Positions 46,624 through 56,691 of a DNA stretch of 64,000 bases are shown piece by piece (within the stretch, counting starts at the first letter, position 1; every line of letters starts with the position of its first letter). This stretch comes from Cercis canadensis. Its lineage: Eukaryota; Streptophyta; Magnoliopsida; Fabales; Fabaceae. The position numbers and the translations under genes were made by a program. Location: NCBI GenBank assembly GCA_003255065.1, contig QAOA01005941.1:60635-124634 (forward strand). Direction: 5' to 3'. The notes under the pieces are model-generated. The model was given only the letters and a program-made list of their open reading frames with translations. It had not been told where the DNA came from and did not search any database.

Positions 46624-47622
46624 TGTTATGTAAAACTCTAACGCAAGTGCACGTTATCATTTTCAAGTAATAAAGTAGTGAAATAAACTATCATCCCACA
46701 AAGAGTATAGCTACTAAGTACCAAAATTGGGTGTATTCCAATTTTATCTAGACAATCAGGAATGAATATTAAGAATAATTTAAAGACAAGAATATTAAAT
46801 CAGGTAGAAAAATGGATGACAGAGATCTAGGGTTTCCAATTTTACCATAGCTATTATGAATTGATATTCCTACTTCTTTAACCAAGAACTATATTCTTTA
46901 ATTACTAGCCAGAAAACCTAAATTGTCCATTAACCTTTCCCAAGGTCAAATGAAAATATTCCCAAGTTATGAACTCACTATATCCCTATGTGAATTACGA
47001 ATAACCTAAAAATTCTTTTAGTTCTACGGTTCTCCTAATAGCTACATAAATCGTAAAGGTATATTCCTATCCCTTATGAAATCTATGTTCTGAATCTATA
47101 TGCTTTTGAATTACAAATTATCTCCCGGTCTCATTGCAATTATCAAATCAACTACATTGATGGCCAGTCAAATAAAGGCCTAAAGAACTGAGAAGAAGAA
47201 TACAATTAATAAAGAAGTTCTTGAATTAAATCAAAAGAAAATCACAATTCATCCTAGCTAGGCTACATTGTAGCCTTAAAGAGGAATTTAGTTCATGACT
47301 ATAAAATAAAGCATAATTGAAAAAATTCTAGACATAGATGAAAGGGAAAAGACAATAAAAACTTAGTGTAGAAACCAAGATTTACTGCCACCAATCCTTT
47401 CTCCTCGCTTTGCCTTGCCTCTCTTCAGCTCTCCAAAAAGTCCCAAAAGTCCTTTTCTAAACCCTAAGAGTTCTATTTATACGTCTATTACAAAAGTCCT
47501 ATTTAAACAAGGAAAATAAGGTCACACCACCCCATGGTCTGAATTAAAGCGCTGCAGCCCTTGATAGCAAGGGTTGAGGCGTTGGTCAAAGTGGAGAAAA
47601 GAGGGGGCACAAAGACTTATTG
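46624..47622 (-). repeat. 3' LTR of E3, truncated
   Basis: Matches 50272 to about 51241 of the 5' LTR, then stops at 'gagaaaagagggggca'. The U3 start (about 345 bp, present at 51243-51586) is missing, along with the end of the internal region. TATA box at 47473-47481. Confidence 0.85.
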
Positions 47623-47669
47623 AGGTGCTCTACCATCTCTATGAGCTTTAGACTGTTGGCCATTCACCT

Positions 47670-48608
47670 TTAAGCTCTAAACCTCATTTTTGCCTCCAAA
47701 GCACGAAGAGTTACTGAGGTGCTCCAAAATGATCTTTTTGAAAGAGGCTTATTCTTCTTTATTTTCTTATGAGGAATAACTCGAGGCAAGGGATCAGCCA
47801 CTTGCTTCATGGGGATTTTCTCATCTTGAAACTCTAAGTTAGGTGGCTTTTCATTGCTAGAACCCCCTACAAGCTTCAATTTGGTTCTTGAGGGAGTTTG
47901 CTTGAGACACTTATTTAGTGCTTCCATCATGGTGTCAATTTTGAAACACTTATTCTCTTCGTCTGGTTGCTTCGTTTCCTTGAACACTTTGAAGGAGACT
48001 TGGTCACCTTGAACTCTCAAAGTGAGTTGCCCTTTTCTGCACATCAATGAAAGCTTTCTAGTTGCTAAGAATGGACGACTAAGAATGATAAGGATTTCTT
48101 GGTCCTCCTCCATGTCAAGCACAATGAAGTCTATGGGGAAGATGAACTTGTCCATTTTCACAAATACACCCTTAAGGATTCCCCTTAGATACTTGATTGA
48201 TCTATCCACCAATGTAAAGGAGATGGATGTTGGTTTAACTTCTCCTATACCCAATTTTCTAAAAGCGGAAAGAGGCATGAGGTTAATACTAGCACCAAGA
48301 TCACAAAGTGCCTTACCAAAAGATAAGTTGCCAATAGTGCAAGGAATATTAAAACTTCCTGGATCTATTAATTTTGGTGGCAATTTCTTTTGTAAGATGG
48401 CATTGCACTCCTTAGTAAGTGCCATTGTCTCAAAGTCCTCTAGCCTTCTCTTATTGGTGAGAATCTCCTTCATGAACTTGACATAACTAGGCATTTGTGC
48501 CAAGGCCTCTGCAAAGGGAATATTTATGTGGAGCTTCTTAAACACCTCAAGAAACTTAGAGAACTGTTTGTCAAGGTTCGACTTCTGAAACCTGTGAGGG
48601 AATAGCAC
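47670..48608 (-). CDS. Athila-like protease of E3, one open frame
   Basis: An uninterrupted 312-codon frame beginning MLFPHRFQKSNLDKQFSKFL. Residues 19-50 form the FLEVFKKLHINIPFAEALAQ block and residues 97-120 the protease core ALCDLGASINLMPLSAFRKL. It has a flap-like LIILSRPFLATRK (the usual Gly is Ser) and a basic C-terminal tail. The real polyprotein start would be in gag; the local Met is only the first in this frame. An active product is possible but unlikely, since gag upstream is broken and pol is absent. Confidence 0.75.
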   Translation of the reverse strand: MLFPHRFQKSNLDKQFSKFLEVFKKLHINIPFAEALAQMPSYVKFMKEILTNKRRLEDFETMALTKECNAILQKKLPPKLIDPGSFNIPCTIGNLSFGKALCDLGASINLMPLSAFRKLGIGEVKPTSISFTLVDRSIKYLRGILKGVFVKMDKFIFPIDFIVLDMEEDQEILIILSRPFLATRKLSLMCRKGQLTLRVQGDQVSFKVFKETKQPDEENKCFKIDTMMEALNKCLKQTPSRTKLKLVGGSSNEKPPNLEFQDEKIPMKQVADPLPRVIPHKKIKKNKPLSKRSFWSTSVTLRALEAKMRFRA

Positions 48609-48649
48609 TTGGGGCTTGATGGTGAAGGACTATGAGTAAGAAGCTAGGA

Positions 48650-50139
48650 CTTTGGTTCCTCTAACTCCCATTTGTGTGTTTCTTCTAAAGGTACAGCAGC
48701 ATTATCATTCCTTTCTTTCTCTTTTTCTACCATTGTAACCTTCCTTTTTTGCTCTTCTAACACTTTGCCACTCCTCAAAGAAACAGTGTAAACTTACTCT
48801 TTAGGATTCCTCTCTATGTTATTGGGAAATGTACCTTGGTCAATGGAAGAAAGCATGTTAGAAATTTGCCCAACTTGCACCTCTAAGTTGCGGATAGAAG
48901 CCGCTTGGTTTTGTAACGTAGTGTTTGTCCTTGTCATGAATTGAGTGGGGTTCAATGTCAATTGAGCTAGGGCATCTTTTAATGAAACTTCAGGTGGCAG
49001 TGGCTGAGCTTGCACTAGATGTTGCTCTAGTTGATATCTGGATTGTTGAACCACATTCTAAGAGTTATTCCAAAAGAAATTTAGGTGATTTCTCCATCCT
49101 AAATTATAGGTGTTGGAGTAAGGGTTACCTTGTCTGTTGGAATTCCCTACAAATTGGGCTTCCTTAAGAGATGGTGGGATGTTTGAGTTTATCATTGGAC
49201 AATCTGTACTAGAATGATCGCCATGGCACACTTCATATGAAGCTTGAGGAGTATGAATAACATTGGTTGTCAAAGTGCCCAATTACTTTACAATAATGTC
49301 CACCTTGGTAGTGAGGGCTATGATGGGATCTATAGCATGCATCCCATAGGCTCTCTTAGGTGGACCCCTTTCAGAAGGCCATTGGCGAGCATTTGCCACC
49401 ATTTGATTAAGCAACATGAAGGCCTTCTCCATAGTTTTCTCCATTGGTGAACCACTCGCTATAGCATCCAGTATAGTTCTTGTGGACCCATTCAAACCAT
49501 TGTAGAAAGTTTGAATTTGCATCCACTCTGATAAACCATGATGTGGGCACTTCCTTAACAGGCCCTTGAAGCGCTCCCAAGCTTCATGCAATCCCTCCAT
49601 GTCATGTTGCACAAAAGTATTGATGTCATTACGCTTGACGGTTTTTGCTGGTGGGTAAAATCTCGTCAAGAATTGCTCAATCATTGCATTCCATGTACTA
49701 ATAGACGTTGCTAGTAGAGAATAAAGCTAATTTTGTGCCTCATCCTTTAGTGAAAACGGGAATAGGCATTGTTAGTGGTGCCATTGTACTTGAAAGTGTC
49801 ACATATTTCCAAAAATCCAGCCAAGTACACATTTGTATCCTCAATTGCTAACCCGCCAAATTGGTTGGCTTACATCATCTGAATCACACTTGCCTTAATC
49901 TTAAACTGGTTGGCTTGTATGGCTGGCCTACTAATCCTGGAGATCGAGACTGGCCCCTTGGGAACCCTATAGTCTTTCAATGCCTTTCGAGCCACCACCA
50001 GCTCTTGGTTTTCTGCGGTGTTCTCCATAGTATGCTAAGCTAGTCTCATAGTGTTTCTTCTTTTCCTTTGGTTTTTCTTATACGTCTTCTCGATTTCAAA
50101 ATCCAAAGGAAGTAGATTACCGCGGCCCGCACTTCTCAT
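48650..50139 (-). pseudogene. Athila-like gag of E3, multiple stops
   Basis: ATG 50137-50139 opens MRSAGRGNLLPLDFEIEKTY. Later blocks are NDINTFVQHDMEGLHEAWER, FKGLLRKCPHHGLSEWMQIQ, an intact-looking knuckle CHGDHSSTDCP, WRNHLNFFWNNS and SLKDALAQLTLNPTQFMTR. Stops occur after RRNTMRLA, after DIIVK (49283), after FFWNNS and after NIERNPKE (48794). The tail joins the protease region in another frame. Confidence 0.85.
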
Positions 50140-50247
50140 ACACTAGAGAAAACTCCTAAAAAACAAAGAGCACAAATTAAAAACAAAAAAAATAAAGGTC
50201 TAGATTAAGATGAGAATACCTTAGTATTGATATTAATAGATGCACAG

Positions 50248-50265
50248 TCCCCGACAATGGCACCA
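50248..50265 (-). promoter_or_regulatory. Primer-binding site of E3
   Basis: Minus-strand TGGTGCCATTGTCGGGGA, six bases from the LTR end; Athila-type. Confidence 0.8.
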
Positions 50266-50271
50266 AAAACT

Positions 50272-51586
50272 TGTTGTGTAAAATTCTAACGTAAGGGCAC
50301 ATTATCGTTTCCAAGTAATAAAGTAGTGAAATAAAGTATCGCCCCATGGAGACTATGGCTACTAAGTACCAACATTTGGTGTATTCTAATTTTATCTAGA
50401 CAATTAAGAATAATTTAAAGACAAGAATATTAAATTAGGTAGAAAAATGGATGACATATTTCTAGGGTTTTCGATTTCATCATAGTTATTCTGAATTGAT
50501 ATTCCTACTTCTTTAACCAAGAACTATCTTCTTTAATTACTAGCCAAGAACCCTAAACTATCCATTAACCTTTCCCAAGGTCAAATGAAAATATTCTCAA
50601 ATTATGAACCCACTATATCCTTATGTGAATTACGAATAATCTAAAAATTCATTTAGTTCTATGGTTCTCTTGATAGCTACATAAAACATAAAGGTATATT
50701 CCTATTGCTTATGAAAATTATGTTCTGAATCCCTATGATCTTGAATTAAAAATTACCTCTTGGTGTCATTGCAATTATCAAATTAACTAAATTGATGGCC
50801 AGTCAAATAGAGGCATAAAGAATTGAGAAGAAGAATACAATTAATAAAGAAGTTCTTGAATTAAATCTGAATAAAATCACAATTCATCCTAGTTAGGCTA
50901 CATCATAGCTCTAGAGAGGAATTTAGTCCTTGACTGTAAAATAAAGCATAATTGAAGAAATTCTAGACATAGATGAAAGGGAAAAGAGAATAAAAACTTA
51001 GTGTAGAAGCCAAGATTCGCTGCCGCTAATCCTTTCTCCCGCTTTGCCTTGCCTCTCTTTAGCTCTTCAAAAAGTCCCAAAAGTCCTTTTCTAAACCCTA
51101 AGAGTCCTATTTATACTTCTATTACAAAAGTCCTATTTAAACAAGGAAAATAAAGTCACACCGCCCCATGGTTAGAATTGAAGAGTTGCGGCCCTTGATA
51201 GCAAAGGCTGAGGCGTTGGTCAAAGTGGAGAAAAGAGGGGGCATGGGTGCTGCAGCCCTTGGTCACTAGACAAGGTGAGCTTCAATGGGTGGCTACAGGC
51301 ACTGTAGTTGTTGATTTCAAGGGCTACAACCCTTGGTCTCTATGCAAAGTGCTTCAATTTCCCACTAGCAATGTTGCAGCTCTTGATTTCAAGGGTTGCG
51401 GCCCTTGCTTTCTGTCTAAAGCTTCCGAAATTCACCACTTTCTCACTTTAAAGACAAAACTCTTTATATTTTAATTAAACCTACACAAATAATAAAAACA
51501 TGTTATTTAATACTAGAATTTCTCAAGAAAGATACAAAACATTAAGTTAAAAATACTTAAAGAGTAGGTATAAAATCCACTCAACA
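50272..51586 (-). repeat. 5' LTR of E3
   Basis: 1,315 bp. On the minus strand it starts TGTTGAGTGGATTTTATACC and ends TTTTACACAACA. TATA box TATAAATAG (minus) at 51107-51115. Short GC-rich phrases (gctgcagcccttg, gcggcccttg) recur from 51180 to 51420. Confidence 0.9.
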
Positions 51587-51591
51587 CCTTC

Positions 51592-52351
51592 CTTTCGTTT
51601 TGTTTAAATTCTTAGATTTTTTTTTATGTCTCTAGTTATGTTGTTAGGTTTAATTTTTCCTTGGTTGTGTTTAATTTTAGGTATGCACTTCAGTTTGGGG
51701 GTCAAAAGTGTTAAAAATGTAGAAAAATTGGGATTCACAATGCTGGACAGCAAACTAGGCGCCATAGTGCCGAAGACGGACACCACAGCGCCAGAGCTTG
51801 CATGCCTAGACACCTACAAAATGATGATGATGATGGGGACAGCATGTCTATGACTTTCCAAGGGAGACCTCTTTCCATTCTCTTATTTTTCATATACATT
51901 AGGGACAATGTATGTTTAAGTTTGGGGGTGAGAAATTGAAAATGTTTCTAATTTTTCGCTTTCTTTTTTGTTTTTGTTTTCCTATTTTGAGTACTTAATG
52001 GTAGTCGTGTTTTGATGAATAATTGTTAAGACTTGAAACCCTAGGGTCAATGATAAAATCTTTGAGTAACTATTCAGAATACCTAGAAAATTATGCTTAT
52101 TTTGATTGGTGTACTTTTGATTCTGTTGTGATTTCTTACTAAACTTGTTTCTCCTTGATAAATTGTGCACATAATTGAGTATACACTTTCATGATATGAT
52201 TAATTTTCTTTGAAATGTGATATTTTGTTATCTTTGAGGCCTGTTAGGTTAGTAAAGCAGAATGATTATAAACATGTTAGATTTTTTGTTTTGTTAGTGA
52301 TTTTTCCTTAGTCTTGCTCAAGGACGAGCAAATCTCAAGTTTGTGGGTATT
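51592..52351 (+). other. 3' internal region and polypurine tract of E2
   Basis: Contains the phrases tttgggggtcaaaa (51690s) and aagtttgggggtgagaaat (51920s) seen in Athila 3' leaders, and a final tract caagtttgtgggtatt (52336-52351) directly before the TGATAAG start of the 3' LTR. No gene. Its open frames are short and unsupported. Confidence 0.65.
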
Positions 52352-53379
52352 TGATAAGTCAGTTTTGTACTACTTATCTTGTACTAATCTAGCTTGATTT
52401 TTGTTTACTCTAGGGTATTTTAGGTTTGATTCTTATGTTTTATTGTTTCTTTTACAGGTTTTTAATTTTGAAGTCTTCGGAAGTCATTTAGGCAAAATTC
52501 GGTGTAAAAAGGGGAGATTTTTGGAAAAATTAGACGGAGGCAGTAGCTTGGGTGCCACAACCCCCACTCTAGGTGCCGTAGCCCGCAGCCTTCCCCATAT
52601 TTCTTCATTCAGGTATAACTTTGGGCACCACAGCCCCCAATCCCTGCACTGCAACCCCTATTTATGAAGGAAAAATGAAAACAAAGTACGGAGGCCAACG
52701 CTGCAGCCCCCAATCTCAGCGCTACAACCTATGTTTCCAGGGCCATAACCCTTACTTTTGGCATCGTAGCGCAAGTTCCAAATCAAATCGAAACTTCAAG
52801 CAGAGACTTTGAGGCTACAACGCCCAATTTTGAGGCTGCAGCTCTCTGAGGGTCAACTCAGTTTTTGACTTCCAAACTTCCTATTTTCACTAGGATTTCT
52901 TGTTTATTTTATTTCCTTTTTCTTTTAAACATCCTGGGACATATAAATAGGACTTTTAGAAACTAAATTAGGGTTTCACACATTTTATACTAAAGGCAAG
53001 CAAGGAAGAGAGGATCAAGCTCCAAGAAGAGGATTTCTTCATCGATTATCAGCTTCAAGGAGTTTTTCTTATCTTTTTCTCTTGTACTCATATTTGGAAT
53101 TTATATGAACATGTTTTTATATGTTGTCATGAACTAATTCTCCTTCTAGGGCTACAATGTAGCTTAACTATGAATGGTTGCAATTTCTTATTGAATTAAT
53201 CTTTGATTTATCTTTTCTACTTAAGTATTTATCTTTGTTCTTAATGTCTCTAATTGCTTGATCACCAATTAGTTGTTAGGTTAATCACAATGAGACCAGA
53301 ATGATATTTGTGAGTCTAGTTCATTAGGATCAATACCATAGGTTGCATGTAAGATAAGGATATACCTCAATGACCTGTG

Positions 53380-55185
53380 TGATAATCACACTTTTTATAC
53401 AGTAAATAACCCTCATATTTAATCTCTTAAACCTCTTTTGGGCCTATTTGATTGGGCTTGGGCTGCATTTCATTTGTTGGTTTCCAATTGGGCTTAATTG
53501 TGTTTTTTAGCATTACTGGGAACTTTACACTGTCTCTGTATTTTGAGAATAACTTGAGTTCTAGACATCTAAAAATTGTGAATCTTACCTTGTAGGAAAG
53601 CTGATAGAATTATATACAAGTTCGATTCAGAGCTCAAAAGCTAATTCGGATGTCCAATGGGTCATTTTTAGCTTGGAAGTCAGCCCAGAGATGCTGTTGT
53701 TGGATCCTTACCCGGGTTAAAAGATTAAGCCATAACTTGGGATGTGGGTGTCTTCTGGACTGCCATTGGTACCATTGGAAAGCTAACCCATAGAGCTTCA
53801 ACTCTCATGAAGACTAGTTCTCCAAATTATGGTTTTTTAATGGTGATTTTTCCAATCAAAGTCAACTGATGGGTCCAGAGAGCTGTTTAGACTTAAATAG
53901 GCCTAACTCCCTCATTCCAAGCCCGATTAGGCCCAAATCGAGGCCCAATTAAAGCTGAGGCCCAGGAGTTTAAATTTGACCTAAGGGTAATCTAGGTGTG
54001 CATTTAATTTTGAGGGTTATAACTAGGTTAAGGAGGCAGACGTTTTTATCATTCTAGGCTAGATAGCTTTTAGACATTTTTTTTGCCTCTTTTGTTCATT
54101 GTGGAGACTCATTGATTTATGGATTTTTTTCTCCATTGGAGCTCGGATTTGATGACCATGGAAGAGTAGAACCTTTGTAACCAAGCTAGACTCCTCATGG
54201 AATTCGGTTTGATTTTGAGATTATGCACTTAATTGAATTAAGTTTAATACAATTGTGTTCATCTTTGGATTTCTGCCTTGTCTTGATTTTTATATGGATT
54301 ATGGAGATTTCTATTGTTCTTATGAATGTTGAGGTGTGAAATAGAATTTAGATTGATTGATCTTTAATTATTTTGCATGAATCCATTGAATGTTTGCTAA
54401 TTGAAGTTCGGTTTTAGGTTAAACAACTCATTACTAATTCTGTGATTACAAATATTAGTGATGCATGTGGTTAAATTGGATTCTAAATGATAATTCAGTA
54501 GGAACACTTAGTCATAATTAGAAATTTTGATTGTGACTAAATTCAATTAGCAGTACTGCATTAAGATTCAATTAACCATGTTCAATCTCGGATTAATCAA
54601 ACCGGTTCTTGATGGATGTTTAGCTAGGTTGCATTTTATCAATAGATTTAATCCCTGTTTAATTCTGCAATTTAATAGTTGACAATATATTCTGTGATTT
54701 AAAATCCCCTGTTAGTAAACTTGAAGTTGTTAATTAGTCATTGCATTTCTTGGATTGATTGCTTTGTTAAATTTTGATTACTTTTTGTCCATTACTTTCT
54801 ATCAATTATTTTCTGTCCATTACTTTCTATCGATTATTTTTTTTCCATTAATTTATGTCCATTACTTTCTGTCAATTACTTTCTATTGATTGCTTTTTAT
54901 CGATTACTTTTTGTTGATTACTTTATGTCGTTTACTTTATGTCAATTACTTTCTGTCGATTACTTTTTGTTGTTTACTTTCTGTCAATTACTTTCATTTA
55001 CTTTCTGTTGATTACTTTTTTGTTGATTACTTCTGTAAATCAAACCCCCTATTAATTAAACTCCCTAATTTGATTCCCTAATTAGAGTAGTCGAATGGTT
55101 CGACTCAGTGTTACCTTATGCTGCAAGTAGCTTTGGTAAACCGGATATAAATTGATTTAATTTGATTAACCTCGACAGCTCATCA
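53380..55185 (+). mobile_element. Solo LTR-like insertion, 1.8 kb, TGATGAGC family (E4)
   Basis: Interrupts the E2 3' LTR; the uninterrupted version is at 43435-43470. Begins TGATAATCACAC and ends GACAGCTCATCA. The related copy at 7616 starts TGATGAGC, so the ancestral ends were an 8-bp perfect inverted repeat. Flanks CTGTG and ATGTA match poorly, so the TSD is decayed. It has no PBS, PPT or coding sequence and contains a 14-bp tandem array. A solo LTR is the simplest reading. Confidence 0.75.
54780..55035 (+). repeat. ~14-bp tandem array (ATTACTTTCTGTCR) in E4
   Basis: About 17-18 imperfect copies of 'attactttctgtca'-like units, with Tyr- and Leu-coding frames as a by-product (for example 54890-55081). 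Confidence 0.82.
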
Positions 55186-55634
55186 ATGTATAGTTAATTA
55201 AAGAGATCCATAGAATTAAATGAATTTCTAGGTTATTCGTAATTCACATAGGAATATAATGGGTTCATAATTTGGGAATATTTTCATTTAACCTTGGGAG
55301 AGGCTAATGGGAAGCTCGGCTAGAAATTAGAAAGATAATTCAAGATTAAGGATTTAAGGAAGAAAACCTAGATTAGTTATGGTGAAATCAGAAACCCTAG
55401 GTCTTTCTCATCCAAATTTTTATCTGTTTTAGTATTTTTTTTTCCTTTAAATTATTGCTTTATACTCACTTCTTCATTGTCTACATAAAATTGGAATACA
55501 CTCAATTTTGATACTTAGTAGTCATAGTCTTCATGGGACGATACTTCAATCACTACTATATTACTTGCTCGCGATAAGTACACCTGCGTACGATTTTTGC
55601 TTGACAGGATCAAAATTCCATTAGAAAATCATTT

Positions 55635-55960
55635 CATTTCTCACGGTTTTTGACTATTAGAAATTTCTCACGGTTTTTGACTGTTAGAAATTTCTCATGG
55701 ATTTTCTCACGGACAACTGAGTCTGTGAGAATGATCCGTGAGAAAAAACTTCCCAACCGTCATCATTATTATGTTGTATGTTCTCACGGACGTTGTCTGT
55801 AAATTTTCTCATGGACCTTCTCACGGCGTAGCACATTCGTGAGAAAGTCCGTGAGAAATTCCATGGGAAACTTGTTGCGCATTGTTTCACTTAAAATTTG
55901 AATTTTAGGATTTTTTCTCATGAACAAAATTCGTGAGAAATTCCATGAGAAATTATGTAT
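55635..55960. repeat. CACTA subterminal repeats (TTCTCACGG / CCGTGAGAA)
   Basis: At least a dozen copies of ttctcacgg, ctcatgga and their complements in both orientations, several paired (cgtgagaaagtccgtgagaa). In CACTA elements such motifs bind the TNPA-type transposase. Confidence 0.8.
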
Positions 55961-56419
55961 TTCTTCTTCCTTGAGCAGCCGTAGCCTCCATTTTCAAAGT
56001 TTAAAGTTTTCCCTCTCCTCTGTTCTCTCTCTCTCCCCTGAGCAAATTTGCACCATTCCTCTTTGTTTTGCTTAGGTTTTGCAGCACACGACCTCTCATT
56101 CCACTCTACCAGTTCAAATTTTTGAGTTTTAGCTCATTGAGGTACATTCTCTTGTCTTTGAATTTTTATGCGTTTTATATGAGTAATTATCTTTCAATTT
56201 CCATGGAATATTATATGATTTAGTTGTTTAGAATGTTTATTAGTCATTTTAATAGTGTAGGAGTTGTTTTGGATGTAGCTGAATAGTGTAGGTTTATGGA
56301 TGAATAGATGAATTTGAATAGTGAAATTAATAATGAACTTGATATCATTTATTAAGATTAGGTAGGGATTTTTGTTATATGCTTGATGTGGAATGATTTT
56401 GATTTTTTTTAAAATTTTT

Positions 56420-56635
56420 TGGCTTTAGGGGTTTAAGAATTTAGGGTTGAGGGTTTATGGTTTTAGGAGTTTAGTAATTTAGGGTTTAGGATTTAAGAGT
56501 TTAAGTTTTTTTGGTTTTTGGTTTAAGGTTTAGAGTTTGGGGTTTATGCGTTTAGGATTTGGGGTTTAAGGTAGGGTTTAGGGTTTATGGTTTGTGATTT
56601 TTGGTTTAGGGTTTAGGATTTGGAGTTTATGGTAT
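56420..56635 (+). repeat. Degenerate telomere-like GGTTTAG repeats
   Basis: Imperfect tandem GGTTTAGG/GGTTTAAG/GGTTTATG units, with the perfect runs 'gtttagggttta' and 'ggtttagggtttagg'. The plant telomere unit is TTTAGGG. It is upstream of the transposase coding region. Confidence 0.75.
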
Positions 56636-56691
56636 CATAAATTTATTGTGTTATTAATTTATGCTGAATTAATTACTATTTTGTATGACAG

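Larger units (their letters stand above)
46624..51586 (-). mobile_element. Athila-like gag-protease-only element (E3) nested in E2
   Basis: The minus-strand element is flanked by a perfect TSD CCTTC (46619-46623 and 51587-51591). The 5' LTR is 50272-51586, PBS 50248-50265, gag 48650-50139, protease 47670-48608 and a shortened 3' LTR 46624-47622. There is no pol. LTR ends are TGTT…AACA. Its gag and protease resemble those of E2 closely, but its LTR is clearly different, so it is a sister family rather than the same family. Confidence 0.9.
42485..55606 (+). mobile_element. Athila-like gag-protease-only LTR element (E2)
   Basis: LTRs are 42485-43865 and 52352-55606 (the latter split by a solo LTR). 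The PBS is at 43872, gag 44000-45500, protease 45528-46493, and the 3' leader 51592-52351 with PPT. RT, RNase H and integrase are missing: the protease frame is followed within 80 bp by the gcgctttttgggaggcaacc motif that normally follows pol. Flanks are AGAAC (42480-42484) and GGATC (55607-55611), a weak match, so the TSD is decayed or uncertain. A minus-strand relative (E3) sits at 46624-51586. Confidence 0.85.
52352..55606 (+). repeat. 3' LTR of E2, split by solo LTR
   Basis: TGATAAGTCAG…TTGCTTGACA. Matches the 5' LTR on both sides of the insertion at 53380-55185; without it about 1,450 bp. TATA box at 52942-52950. Confidence 0.87.

Noticed and set aside
48022..48486. 154-codon plus-strand frame
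   Set aside because: Antisense shadow of the E3 protease frame.
54890..55081. Leu/Tyr-rich membrane protein frame
   Set aside because: By-product of the 14-bp tandem array.
56420..56635. True chromosome end or telomere
   Set aside because: Repeats are degenerate, short and embedded in a CACTA element.
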